The notes beneath the pieces are model-generated. The model searched no databases and was not told the DNA's origin. It saw only the letters and a list, made by a program, of their open reading frames with translations. From NCBI RefSeq assembly GCF_002288925.2, contig NW_022098092.1:807498-871497 (forward strand): 64,000 nucleotides of DNA, read 5' to 3'. Source of the stretch: Delphinapterus leucas. Lineage: Eukaryota; Chordata; Mammalia; Artiodactyla; Monodontidae. Positions 1 to 31,715 of this stretch are shown piece after piece. Numbering within the stretch: the stretch's first letter is position 1; the number at the start of each line of letters is the position of its first letter. The translations under genes were made by a program, and so were the position numbers.

Positions 1-274
1 TAGCGAGCTCCACCAGAAAGGAGCCTAGAGCTCAAAGAGAGACCAAGGTAGGAAAGAGGAGGTAAAGGAAAGAGATCCTCAAACTGGATAGGTATGTGAG
101 AAGGCACATAATAAGCTTATATTAAGTAGAGAAGCCCAATGTCCTAATCAGTTTTTAACTTATGTATTATTTTGTTTATTATAATTGTTATTTTAATGTG
201 TTCCTGCCTGATTCTCCAAAATGAATATGAGGCATCCTGGGAGTTTGGGAGCATTGACAACCCCGTGCATGAAC

Positions 275-400
275 CTGCCTGGTTTACGCATGTGTTCTTA
301 AGGCAGGAACTCTATGGTTCACAGCACCTAGCACAATGGTTGGCACCAGGTAGGGGCCCTGAGAATGTTTGTTGAATGAGGGAATGAATGGGTGAACGGA
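275..400 (+). repeat. L2 3' end
   Basis: Contains the L2 tail pattern: cagcacctagcacaatgg, then tgtttgttgaatgag with repeated gaatg units. Confidence 0.6.
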
Positions 401-914
401 AGAGTGAGTGGTAATGACTGGGCTGATAAGTTTTTCTAGGCTGGGGATTAATCATTTTCTCTGCTTTTGGAAGGGAATTTTAACTGTTGTCCTCTGCCTG
501 CCTCAGTGACAAGGAGGCTTTTGGAGTTGGGTGACTTGAGAGTAGAGTGCTCTGCTGGGCCACTTCAGAATAGAATTTGGAAACTGTTGCAGGGCTGCTG
601 GTTAGATACAGCATGTGTCTTGGGGGAATCCTCTCAAACATACACAAACTCTTGGGAGTAAAAAGAATCCATGAAAGGAATGAGAGCAGGTTTGGTTCTG
701 GAAATTAGATCCAGCTTTCAAGAGCAGTCCTTGACAGCCATCTGGCCTAGTGACACATAATTCCCAGGTTGTGGCCAGAAAGTCTGAAGTGCAAAATTTA
801 CTCATGCCCCCAAAGAGCTATCCAGATACGCCATGAACTGCTATATGGTTGTTAATAATCACTGTTGCTTATAGTGCACTCACTGGGTGACAGGCACTGT
901 TAGATGCTTTACAT

Positions 915-2194
915 CAGCAGTTCTCAAAGGGTTTGGTCTTGGGACCCTTTTACATTACTAAAAAATTTTGAGGACCCGAAAGAGCTTTTGTTGGTTAAAC
1001 TATTGATATTTACCAATTAAGTATTAAAACTGAGAAAGTTTAAAAATATTTAGTTACTAATTCATTGCAGAATAACAATATTAAACCTATCACATTAACA
1101 TAAATAACAACTTCTAAATTAAAAATAATAATTTTCCAAACAAATTAGAAAAGTGGTCTTGTTTTCACTTTTGCAAATTTATGTCTGCCTTAATAGAAAG
1201 AAGTTAGATTCTCATATATGCCTCTGTATTCAGTCTGTTGCAATACATTATTTTGATTGAAGTATGTTAAAAAAAAAATTCAACCTCACACAGATACATA
1301 GTTGGAAAGAGAAAAGTATTTTGATAGCCTGTGCAGACGATTGTTGGTATTCTTCTTTGCAATATGGAATCTGAGACCATATCAATAAAGTCTTTATACT
1401 CATTTACATTAAAATCTGTTGGTTCAAAAAAAAAAAAAAATCTGTTGGTTCACCTAACACTTTGAGTGGACTTTATACCAGTGCATGATTCTGTAACATT
1501 ATGCTTTGATCATTTGGAAAGTAGGTTCACTGAGTTATGTAGATCTTCCAAATGTTTTCCTGTTTCATTTTATAATATCAAAAGATAACATTTGTTAATA
1601 TCACCATCAGTTTCATCATAAAGTCTTTAAGTATTGGGAAGCTGTCAAGCTCATTGTTGTGGATACAACTTTTCCAAAATTCTAATTTTCTCCTGAAACT
1701 TGAATTTTATCATTGACCATAAATACAGAGTTGTTTTCCTTGAAGTGACAGGCTCGTTTTGGTCATTTTTTGAGAAAATGTCTGCCAATAACCCAGGTTT
1801 GAATAACCATACTTTGTCAGTCATTCTTTGAAGTAAAAATGGTGTTCCATGAAACAACTGTCTTCCCCTTTCTTTGATTTTATCTCTTTTTTCACAGGAA
1901 AACTAGAATGTCTTAGCATAATGCTTCTCAGACAAAGAAGAAAAGTCTTGGGTCTGGTCAGGTGAGGGAGCAGGCACTGGTTTTAATGGCTGCACATGCC
2001 AGCCTCCTGGGCTGAGAGTGGCCACAGTCTAGGCTTCCCCTGGCTCATTGACTGCTCTGGGGTTGTGCGTGCTACAACACTGATACCCTGTGTGAGTAAC
2101 CCCACACTGTCCAGAGATTTGGGGTTTGCTCAGAGAATGAAGCAGAATTATCTTGGAGCTTTTTTGAGCAGATCCCAAATCTAGAGAACCACTA
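915..2194. mobile_element. Old hAT-like DNA transposon remnant (about 1.28 kb)
   Basis: It starts CAGCAGTTCTCAAAG and ends in ...GAGAACCACTAG, imperfect inverted ends of the Charlie/hAT type. The AT-rich body has no intact reading frame. No clear 8-bp target duplication is visible. The exact family was not determined. Confidence 0.55.
1411..1452 (+). mobile_element. Poly(A)-only retroinsertion with target-site duplication
   Basis: The sequence aaaatctgttggttca (1411-1426) is followed by a run of A (to 1440) and then a second tctgttggttca (1441-1452). Only a poly(A) tract separates the two copies. Confidence 0.7.
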
Positions 2195-3299
2195 GAACCT
2201 TTCCTTTTTCTCCTCCGTGTTTTACCTAAGGCTAGACTAGAATCTGGAGAGGCTCTGAATTTAAACTGAGGTAAGAAGTAATAGTTAGCTGTTGCCCAGG
2301 GTTTCTGGATTTAAGAATCAGTTCCATCAGCCTTTGTGATGAAGAAACATGGTTGGAATTTTCATTCATTCGATAAACATTTATTGATTATGTTATTCAT
2401 GTGGGAATACTGTGCCAGGTGCTAAAAAGTACAGCTTGAGAACAGCTAGTTGAAAGCCTGAATTGACTACAGAGGATAAGAAGTCATGATTGCCAGGAAT
2501 TTGGAAAATGGCAGGAGATTGCAGTCAAAGGGAACTGTGAACCAAGAGCTTTTCTCTGCCAAAGCAAAAATTTGAAAAATCTGGTAGTATTAACTGTGTA
2601 TGATATCTCCAGGGATTGGAATTCAAACAACCCTCTGGCAATTAAAGTAGAGATGAAAATGTCAGAGGGAAAAGTCCCCAGGCTCCACTGGGAGTTTTAC
2701 CCAGGGGCAGGCACCAAAGATTAGAGTTAAGACAGCTCTGAGGGTGGCCCCCAGAACTACCTGGGCCTAGAAAGAAAGAATCTAGTATACCAAACTCAAG
2801 ACAGTGGATAAGCTAGTTTCCAGTGTAGACTTATTAAGAACAGACCAGCCAAGGGGCATAGATAATAGATTGAATACCTCCTGTATGGATCCCTTGAGCT
2901 AAGTGCTTTGCATCTCTAATGTCACTTAATCCTCTGGGCAACCTTATGCAATGTAGGTGGTATATCCCTGCTTCAGATTGTACTTAATTAGCTTTCCAGG
3001 CCCTGTGTTTCTTCCTTTAACCAGAAAGACAGCCTGCCCTGTAAATTCACTTCCATTGATGGCTATTCTTATTTATCATGTGTACCATTTTGGCTCTAGG
3101 GAAAGTCATGTTATTTCCATGAATGTGGAATCTCATTGTAATCCCCAAGGAATGCAATCTTCCACTCTTCCACACTTGAGATTGTAACCATTTGGGTGGA
3201 GGTCCAGGGTGGGGAGATGGCCTTTTTCTGTGGGAAACAGTAATTTCAAGCAATGTCTCACCAAACTGCCTGCCAGCTGTATTGCCATGGGGACACTTA

Positions 3300-3720
3300 A
3301 CAAATCTGATTTAGCCACTATGTGCCGAGCTGAGCCTGTGCCCTGTGCTGTACTGTGAGGGATCCAGACAAGAATCAGATCTGGTACTTGCCTTCTAAGA
3401 GCACAATCCAGTAGAAGGGACAGATAAATAAGTTAAGTGGAAGGCACAGATGTTGTAACAAAGGCACAATGTGCTGTGGGGATATGGGAAGGAGAGGTGA
3501 ATTATAAGAGGGAATCTCTAGGAAAGCTTGGGTGAGATTGGATCTAAGCTGGGCCTTATTTAAGCCTTGCCCTTCTACTTAGTGGTAAATGTGGGGAGGA
3601 AGGGGGTTTTAGGCAGAGGATCCTCTTTAGCAAAGGCATGACATAAGAGTACAGGGAGTATTTGGGGAAGTTAAGGAATGACTTCATGGAGTGAGGACAG
3701 ATTAAGATGCCTAAAAATCA
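3300..3720 (-). repeat. L2 fragment
   Basis: Resembles the reverse complement of the L2 3' region: ctatgtgccgagctg, dagent 'agcacaatccagtagaaggg', then 'cagataaataagttaa'. Confidence 0.55.
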
Positions 3721-3839
3721 CCTTCAGTTCATCGCATGTGAGAGACTCTTGCATTCTCTTAAAATACAATGATTGTATATTCTATATTTTCAATCGTAAT
3801 CCTGATTTTAAATAGTTTCCCATTGCCCCCATCATGTTC

Positions 3840-4060
3840 ATAATTAGTGCCATATGTTGAACAACATATATGCCTGGCACTAGGTGCTTTATCACAATGC
3901 TCACAGCCAACTCTGCAAGTCAGGACTTAATCCCATTTTATAGATGGAGAGACGTAGAATAAGTAGAACTTGCCCAGCATTATACAGCTGGTAAGTGATG
4001 GAGGCCCAGGATTAATGCCAAAGTGAGTGTTGTTTCTACTACACCCCAGCACGTCCCACA
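3840..4060 (-). repeat. MIR SINE
   Basis: Shows the MIR core in reverse: tgcctggcactaggtgct, cccattttatagatggag, then cagctggtaagtgatgg. Confidence 0.7.
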
Positions 4061-4964
4061 AATACTTTGGCACTAAGTACAGTCACATTGATTACATATT
4101 TAATTTATAAGAATTCTGTTTTCACTTTTAAAAGAAAACAGAAAAAATCACTTATTACACCTTGTCATTTACATTATACATTTGAATTCTTGGTTGTACC
4201 TACAAAACCATATATACTGTACCTTACAGGCCATATAAAAAATTTCGAGAATAATTTTACTCATACAAGATTTTCATCTTATGTAATAACTATAGAACCT
4301 AACACTGAAATGAAATGAAACTCCATTGTAGTAAAATTACACGTCCTGGTGTTTGCCTTAAAAATATGGTTACTTTTCTATTTCTCACAGGGAAAGGGAC
4401 TTGGGCCTTGACCTCATCTCCTCCTCCTGGAGTTACTGTGGCATTTTGTAGCTATGGAAAGGCTTCCCTTGCCATAACTTATCTGAACACCATCCTTCTC
4501 CATCAGCCTTCCACTCTTTCCATGAGATACTCATCACCAATGGGTTCTAGAAGCCTATATTCTTTTGCAACTGCCATTAAGCAGCCGACTTGCTCACTGA
4601 AATGTCCCCTTGGCACAGACTGTTTAGGCAGCATCTCACATGAGTTCCATATGTAAGATTCCTTCCTTTCTCTCTCTCTCTGGTACTCTTTTCCAAGGTC
4701 CTTGTACTTCCGTAAATGTTTCAGTATGCTCCTGGTACTACTGTTTGATTCCTTTCTTTTTCTAGAAACCAGGGACCCAAGTCAGTGTAATTGTAACATT
4801 ACAGATTTAAGGATACCCTGATGCCAACTTATTGTGAGAAGGTGATTTTATTCGAAAAAGATGATGCCATTTATTTTATTGGTAGGATGAAAATAATACT
4901 TTTATTAATTCCTTTGCTTAGGCCTCTGCAAATACCTGTTACCTAGTGGTGGGTAAGTTTGGAA

Positions 4965-5430
4965 GGTATATCAGCTAACTACTGTGTGTAACAAACCACC
5001 CCAAAGCTTAGTGGCTTAAAACAATACTATTTATTATTTGTCATGAGTCTCTGGGTTGACTGGGTGTTTCTGCTGATCGCGGCCTACTTGGCTGATCTCA
5101 GCTGTGCTCACTCGTGTATCTGATCTGCTGGCCAATCAGCTGGGAAGACTCAGTTTTCCCCACATGTCTCTCACATCCCTCCAGCAGCTAGCCTGGTCAT
5201 GCTTACATGGCATGACGGGTGCGAGAGCGAGCAAGCCCAGCCATGCAAGGAGGCAAGTAGAAATGCATACACACTTTTCAAGCTTATGCTGGCAGCATAT
5301 TTGCTAACATCCCGTTGGCTGAAGAAAGTGACATGACTGTCAGAGTGAGAACGGACTATAGTACAAAGTTGCAGAATATAGGAAAGCCATTAATTGGGGT
5401 CATTAGACACAATCAGTCTCCCAGTCAGTA
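4965..5430. repeat. Old interspersed repeat, class not assigned
   Basis: Contains a pattern common in mammalian repeats (aacaaaccaccccaaagc, then gtggcttaaaacaata). I cannot assign the family with confidence; MaLR-like LTR or DNA element are the alternatives. Confidence 0.4.
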
Positions 5431-5504
5431 CCCCTCAATGTGACAGAAAACCTATAGACTTATATTTCTAGGTGAAGTTTGTCCTAGAAGGGAAAAACAA
5501 AATC

Positions 5505-5740
5505 CAAATAATAATTACCGTGTACTGGGACCATGCTATCGGCACGCACAGGGCTAGGCACTTTCCCTATCTAGGCACGAACCCTCACAACAACTCTGCA
5601 AGGTAGGTAGGAAATCAGAGCTCAGGAAGTTCAATAACTTGCTCAAGGTCACCCAGCTAATTTGTGGTCAGGGAAGGATTAGAATGTGTGTCAGTCTGAC
5701 CCCCGAAGCCCAGGGTTTTTTCACCATACCTCACTGCCTC
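5505..5740 (-). repeat. MIR SINE
   Basis: Reverse MIR: ctctgcaaggtaggtagg, cttgctcaaggtcaccc, then agctaatttgtggtcaggg. Confidence 0.65.
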
Positions 5741-6009
5741 TCAGAAGCACCAGGGTTTGCCCTACCCTCCAACTCAGTTTTCAACTGAGTTGATAACTCT
5801 TTGGTTCCTCCAAAATGCTGCTGTGATCCTAATGGAATTGTGCAGCTCTTCAGGAACCCTACATGTTCCCCCAAACTGCATTAACTGAAACATTTTTTCT
5901 TTCAGGTGGGGATTGGTCTATAGACTTCACAGACACCCAAGGTTTGTGGCGTCTCCCAGACATGCCAGAGAAGGAAGGGCCATCTTCTCATTAACCTTCA
6001 AGATTTGGG

Positions 6010-6275
6010 GACATTGGGGCATTAGGGCATTTGAGCATGAGCTTTGGAGTCAGCCTCACTAGGGTTCAAATCCTAGTTCAACCACTCACTAACTCTATAA
6101 CCTTGGGCAACTTATTTAACTTCTTGAAGTTTGTTTCTTCTTTTAAAAAAAAGAGAAGAATGATAACACCTAGTTTGCAGAGCTGTTACAAGGACTAAAA
6201 TTTGGTAAATAAAGTGCCTAACCCAGTGCCTGGCACGTAATAAGTGATGTCATTAGTATTGTTAATATTATTTCT
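6010..6275 (+). repeat. MIR SINE just upstream of a FAM193B exon
   Basis: Near full-length MIR: ttcaaatcctagttcaacc, ccttgggcaacttattta, then cagtgcctggcacgtaat. It ends about 50 bases before the exon at 6326. Confidence 0.85.
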
Positions 6276-6277
6276 AA

Positions 6278-21664
<15,387 letters not shown>

Positions 21665-23047
21665 GGTATAGAGACCCCCTTCAAGTGTTGCATGCACCCC
21701 CTCTTCCCATGCTGTGCCACCTTTTGTGCCCCTGCCAGGCCATTTCATGCTCTGGGGCATAGAGAGTTGGACTAGGTGCTCGGCTGGCCACATCTCTTCT
21801 CCTGAGAGCCCTCCTGCTTGTGTTCCTGAAGGGCCCTTCCAGCCCTGCTATCTCCTGGGGTATCACTGCCAGGCTTCTACTTCCCTCACCAGCTGCCTCC
21901 CAAAGTGTCCAGGAGGCCATGGGCCTCAGAGGGCTGCCCCCATGCCCGACATTATCAGCCTGAGGGTTGAATCTCGTTTGCCTGGCCTGGCTTCTACACG
22001 CAGGCTACCAAGGTGCTTCCGAGTTGAAGCCATGCGAAAAGGACACAGCCCCAGGGGAACAGTGACAGGGCAGCCATGCTAGACCAAGGCCTTGGAAGTC
22101 ATTTAGGCATAGAGGAATAGGTGGACCCTCTTCCCCAAACAGGACAGATTGCATGAGGAAATTGGTAGTGAAACCGCCTCCTGGAAGAAGAGCTTGGCCC
22201 CCACCTGGGCTCTGGCCTCCTCTCCCAGTCACCTGCAAGGGTCCTTTTGTCTGAAATATTGGCATATCAGATGATGTTCCAGGCTGAAAACTGAGAAGGC
22301 AGTGGTGGGCAGGGAACCAAGGGCAAAAGAGATGGCTGTCTGGCAGGCCTTGGTCCTGGGCTTGGGGCTTAATGGCTGTGCAGTGCCATAGTTCACCCTA
22401 AGATGCATCCCTGGGGTCAGGCCTTTTCTGGCTGGCAACCACACAGCTGCCTTCAAGGCAACAGGAAGCTGGGGCAAGTGGGCTGAGCTCAGGGACCCCC
22501 CAGGAGGATGTCCTCACCTGTCCTCTTCCTCCTCTTTCCAGTGCCAGGGAAACAGACTTCTGGACCCTGGGCTGAGTCCCCGAGTCCTGTTTTGGGTGAG
22601 GATCCCCCCACCCTTGACACTGACCTCAGCTTCCCAGGGGCAGCCTTCGGGGCTGGGCTCCCTATGGCACCTTTGTACTACCCCAGAGTCAGGACTGTCC
22701 TCAAACTCACCTCATCCCCTCTGCTCTGTGGGCCTGGGCTTCCTGATCCTTTGCCAGACTGATACATCCATGCCTCCAGGAGCTTCTGCTAGGGCTGGGT
22801 TGCCCTCCTGCCTTTCTTCACTTCTACAAGAACCAGGAGCTACAAGGACCCCAGGCACCTTCATCTGTTGCCCTTCATGAGAGAAAACGGGTCACACCTC
22901 CTCCCACAGCTCAATGCCCCTGTCATCTAGGAAACCTCATCCAGCCATAATCTTCTCCCACTTCCTCTTGGCTGATCTCTTTCTCAAGACAGGGGATGCT
23001 CCCCTCCAGTGAATGCTCTCCTCTGACCTTCTCCACCCTCCTCATAG

Positions 23048-23153
23048 CGTGATTGTGAGCCCCAAGTGCGTTAAGAAAGCAGTGCTGGCACAGACTCGGG
23101 ACCCAGCCCGGGCCATGTACCTGGAGCCTGAGGCAGGAGTCTTGAGTGCATAG
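23048..23153 (+). CDS. Candidate alternative terminal exon of FAM193B
   Basis: A pyrimidine-rich tract ending in catag precedes 23048. If exon 20647-20722 (ending in phase 2 with 'ag') were joined here, the frame would stay open for 35 codons, reading S-VIVSPKCVKKAVLAQTRD... and ending ...GVLSA at the TAG 23151-23153. The peptide has an ordinary composition and does not match the usual FAM193B C-terminus ([11 protein letters not shown]...). I do not recognise it. It may be a rare alternative last exon or a chance open frame inside the 3' UTR. Confidence 0.3.
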
Positions 23154-23843
23154 GTGGCCTCTTCACTGTCAACAGGAGCGCAATGCCAGAGGCTGGCCTC
23201 TTATTCCACCCTGGCCTACAGCAGAGCGTTGTGGGCTCCTCGAGTGTTGTCCACTTTCCTTGAGATTTAGGATGATGTTCACTGGGGTGGGGGCTCTGTC
23301 CCCCAACTGTGACTTAATTTTCATCCCCTGCTGGAGGTGATCGTCTGTTCAGTGTTTTCAGCCCAGGGGACAAAAATAGTAGGCAGCTGTTCCTGCCTCC
23401 ATGGGCATCTGTGGAGACTCAGAGCCAGCATGGGGAGGCTAGGGTGGGAGCCATTGCTCACCATGTGGCCATGCTCTTCTGTTTTCTCAGCCCCTGCCAG
23501 ATCAAGCTTCTTCAGGGTGTCCTGAGACCTTGACTGCCAGCTGAAGGTCTATACCTTTTCCTTCACATCGCCACCCACCTGCCCAAGACCCTCCTTGCCA
23601 TCCCAGACCAACCAAAAGCTGAATAGATGCCGTGTGTGCTGGGGCCCCTCAGGACCTCTGCAGAACTGCTTCCTGGTGCTACGCAGCCTCCACATTCAGA
23701 GCCCGGGGGCTGGGCTGGCCTTTGAGTTTGGGGGCTGATGGTACTGCTGGCCCAACACTGCTTTCTTTGTGTTTGGTATTTTGTTTTTGTTTTACTTGTT
23801 TTTTCAATTCTTTTTGATACTGTGAAGATCTTTCCTGCCGAAA

Positions 23844-23849
23844 GATAAA
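23844..23849 (+). terminator. FAM193B: Variant poly(A) signal GATAAA, FAM193B
   Basis: GATAAA is a known weaker variant of AATAAA. It is followed by a GT-rich downstream element (23870-23895). No canonical AATAAA or ATTAAA is seen nearby. Confidence 0.55.
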
Positions 23850-23929
23850 GCAACATTTGGACACAGAGTTGGTATGTTGGTGGTTCGCTTGTCTGGGTGG
23901 GGAGTGAGGGTGAAGGATGTACTCAGAAG

Positions 23930-24120
23930 CATTGGAGTCCTTCTTAGTCATTAACCTTCTTGAGCATATGCTACCTGTCAACAGGTTGGCATCGTTTCTG
24001 CTTAATTCTCGAAGCAATGCTAAGTGGGACTGTTATTCCATTTTACAGATGTGGAAATTAAAGCTCAGACAAGAAGGTGACTCTACTGAGTTCAGTTTGA
24101 CCAACTATGATTAGAGCATA
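23930..24120 (-). repeat. MIR SINE
   Basis: Reverse MIR: attctcgaagcaatgct, then ccattttacagatgtgg and aaagctcagacaagaagg. Confidence 0.55.
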
Positions 24121-24691
24121 GGCCTGTATGCCAGCAGCATCTGTGCCATTTCACCCATTGGGAGGACTCTGGTATGGAAACCCTGAGCAACCCCTTCCCC
24201 ACACTGTCTTAGTTTCCCTCCCTCCAAGATGGGTGAGTTGGAGGGGTGCAACTTCATCTCTGTGCAGCTGATTTGAGAAGGTATCAGGGGAAGGCTTGAG
24301 GACTTTGTGAACTGTGCATCTATAGCCTGGACGACTGGAGTTGTCAGGGGAAGTTGATGGTAAATGGAGTTTTTATAAATTGGATTTGACTTTACAATGG
24401 GAATGGACGTGCAGCCTAAGTAGTTGAGAGGAGAGTAATGAACTATCTCATCCCCCCCTCCCCACCGTGGATCTGGTTTGTGAATTCAGATTTTAATAGT
24501 TTGCTAGAAATGCCTCACACACACTTTTGTTCCGAATCCTTGCCATTTTCCTACTGTAACCAACTCTTAGCCTGAGCTCAGTGTGTGGAGCGACAGTGGT
24601 AGTGGCGACGCAGTCACTAAGAGCCCTTTGTGGAGTGTTGGGAGCAGAATCGGAAACCAGTCTCTCCTTCCTCCCAGGTTGAACACATATA

Positions 24692-24772
24692 TTCTCTCTC
24701 TCTCTCTCTGTCTCTCTCTCTGTCTCTGTCTCTCTCTCTGTCTCCCTCTCCCTCCCCCCCCCCCCCCCCCCA
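24692..24772. repeat. Compound (CT)n/(TCTG)n/(C)18 microsatellite
   Basis: CT repeats with interspersed TG run into 18 consecutive C (24754-24771). Intergenic. Confidence 0.95.
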
Positions 24773-24959
24773 GTACAAGCGCTTCCTCTTCCAAAGAGGT
24801 AAAACAGCATTAACCATGGGCTCACAGTTCCTGGTCCCTTGGCCAATCCCCAAGGAAGTGTGGACGCTTCTGTGAAACTTTTCTCTGTGTATTTATTACC
24901 TGTGCTCCTCTCTCCCTTCAGCTCTTACACTAGGCTCCTGCCTTGCAGTTGAATTCTCA

Positions 24960-25870
24960 CAACTATCTAAAATTCTGCTTCATCATTTCAAAGTTGCAGG
25001 TCTGATCAAGCAGCCACTTTACATACAGAGAAAGAAGACTTTTGAGAATGGCACTGAGGGCCCTCTGAGCCCGGCCCCTGCCTCTGGCACACTCTCTCCA
25101 CACCTGATGACCTCAGTCTCCAGCTAGGCCTGGCACCCTCAGGGCTTCTGACTTTCGCTCACTTGTTTCCCTCTTCCCAGTTAACACTTTGTTCATGAAT
25201 TCCACCATAACTTTCACATCCCTTTCTTTCAACTGAGAAGCCACTTTTACTGTGAGAATCAAGTTTGCCCTGCGTTTATGCTAATTCCAAAAGTGGTACC
25301 TTTTGTGTCTTAGAGATTTCTTAATCTCAAGACCAGTTATCTATGTTTGTCTCCTCACCTAATCTGTAAGGTCCTCACAAGCCAGGTTTGTGTCTTGTTC
25401 ATCTTTTATCTGCTTCGACACTACGCACAATGCCCAGCACATACTCATGTTTAATATGTGAAGGAAAAAAACAGCACTGACCCATCACTCCTCTTTAAAA
25501 GTTCCCAGTGAAGTTGAAATCACCCTGACAGTCTCGGCCCTGCATGCTCTGGGTCTACCTCAAAGCCTTAGCTCTGACTACCCAACCCCACATGGGCCAC
25601 GTGATCACTTTGTTCCCTGGGAACTTGCACATGGCCAGAACTTCACTCCTGCTAGACCCTCTTTCAGGAAGCCTCTCCCTCTCTTGCATTCCCAGCTCTG
25701 AGATTCCACACTTCCTTGTAACTTCAGATGCAGGTCTCCTCGAAGCCTTCTCTGGTTCCCCAGTCACTCTCTGAGCTGTGTTACAGCATTTACATTAAAT
25801 AATCTTTTACATACATATACAGGCCCTCAGTTAAAACCCACCGTCATCATTTTGTTTAGCCCTCACCACT
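24960..25870 (+). repeat. Diverged L2 3' region
   Basis: L2-like order: gccctgcatgctctgggt, gggaacttgcacatggcc, aagcctctccctctcttg, then 'gaagccttctctggttccc'. Confidence 0.5.
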
Positions 25871-26062
25871 CTGAACATAGGTGTCTCACACAGATGAGAA
25901 CACCAGTCTGAGCGGCAGCGTGTGTTGAGTCACTTTCTCTTCAAGCCCCGCCCTGCCCTCCTTGGCCCGCTCCGGTTAATGGGGGCGGGATCCCAGCTGG
26001 CTGGGTCCCACCGCTCCCCGGCCAGGAGAGGGCGCAGTGTCCGCCGGCGGGGGCGTGCCGGG

Positions 26063-26070
26063 TGACGTCA
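26063..26070. promoter_or_regulatory. CRE (CREB/ATF site)
   Basis: Full palindromic TGACGTCA within the DDX41 promoter island, about 350 bases before the ATG. Confidence 0.6.
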
Positions 26071-26399
26071 CGCCCCGGGCGAGGCTGGGGACCCAGCGCA
26101 TCGCCGTCTTCGGGATCAGCAGTCCCCACGACTCAACCCGACTCGGTTTGCGCCTTCAGCGCGTGCTCCAAGTCCTCCAGCGTCCCACAACGCCTTGCCT
26201 GACGCTTTCGCCCTCAGACCTGGCAACAGCTGCGTAGCCGCCCACAAGGGGCGGAGACGCCACACCGCAAGACAGGGGCTCAGGAGAAAGTTTGTCCCTC
26301 TGCGCGATCCGGCACTTAGAGGTCGTTGCTAGGCGCCGACGTCCGCTTCTTCACATCTGATTGGATCTCATCATAGGCGAGGCGGGGGTTTTACCGCGG

Positions 26400-26410
26400 T
26401 GCGCATGCGT
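26400..26410. promoter_or_regulatory. DDX41: NRF1-type site next to the DDX41 start codon
   Basis: TGCGCATGCGT matches the NRF1 palindrome closely and ends 10 bases before the initiator ATG, so transcription probably starts close to it and the 5' UTR is short. Confidence 0.55.
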
Positions 26411-26420
26411 GCAGCAGAGG

Positions 26421-31494
<5,074 letters not shown>

Positions 31495-31715
31495 GCTGGC
31501 TGTCATCCCTCTTTCTCTCCAAGGGGCCTCCGTCCCTGGGGCTCCAGCCACTTCCCACACACCCCTGCCCCGTGGGCAAGAAGCCAGCATCCTCGGCCCA
31601 GCTGGCCTGGGTTGGGCCAGGCTGGACCTGGCTGCCTGTTCCCTGTGCCCCCCAGAATTACTATTTTTGCTCCTCTTTACCCCAGCTGCCATTAAAACAC
31701 CAGACTTTTTGGTCT
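31495..31715 (+). other. DDX41: DDX41 3' UTR
   Basis: Short non-coding 3' end with an ATTAAA signal at 31691-31696 and a GT/T-rich element directly after it. Confidence 0.75.
31691..31696 (+). terminator. DDX41: Poly(A) signal ATTAAA, DDX41
   Basis: ATTAAA lies 197 bases after the stop codon, with a T/GT-rich element about 20-40 bases downstream. Confidence 0.75.

Larger units (their letters stand above)
21665..23868 (+). other. FAM193B: FAM193B 3' UTR region
   Basis: This is non-coding after the TGA at 21662-21664. It ends at a likely cleavage site after a GATAAA-type signal (23844-23849), followed by a GT-rich stretch. Whether it is one continuous UTR is uncertain. A donor-like GAG|GTATAG lies just after the stop, and two strong pyrimidine-tract/AG acceptors lie at 22541 and 23047, so a spliced 3' UTR or alternative last exons are possible. 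Confidence 0.6.
23869..25989. other. Intergenic, FAM193B to DDX41
   Basis: No gene is seen. It holds a MIR (about 23930-24120), a CT/C microsatellite (24692-24772) and an L2 3' portion on the + strand (about 24960-25870, diverged). Confidence 0.7.
25990..26420 (+). promoter_or_regulatory. DDX41: DDX41 CpG-rich promoter
   Basis: This is a GC- and CpG-rich, TATA-less stretch directly before the DDX41 start codon. It contains a palindromic CRE (TGACGTCA, 26063-26070), an RFX/X-box half-site (GTTGCTAGG, 26325-26333), an inverted CCAAT box (GATTGG, 26359-26364) and an NRF1-type site (26400-26410). This set is typical of housekeeping promoters. The start site cannot be placed exactly. Confidence 0.75.
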
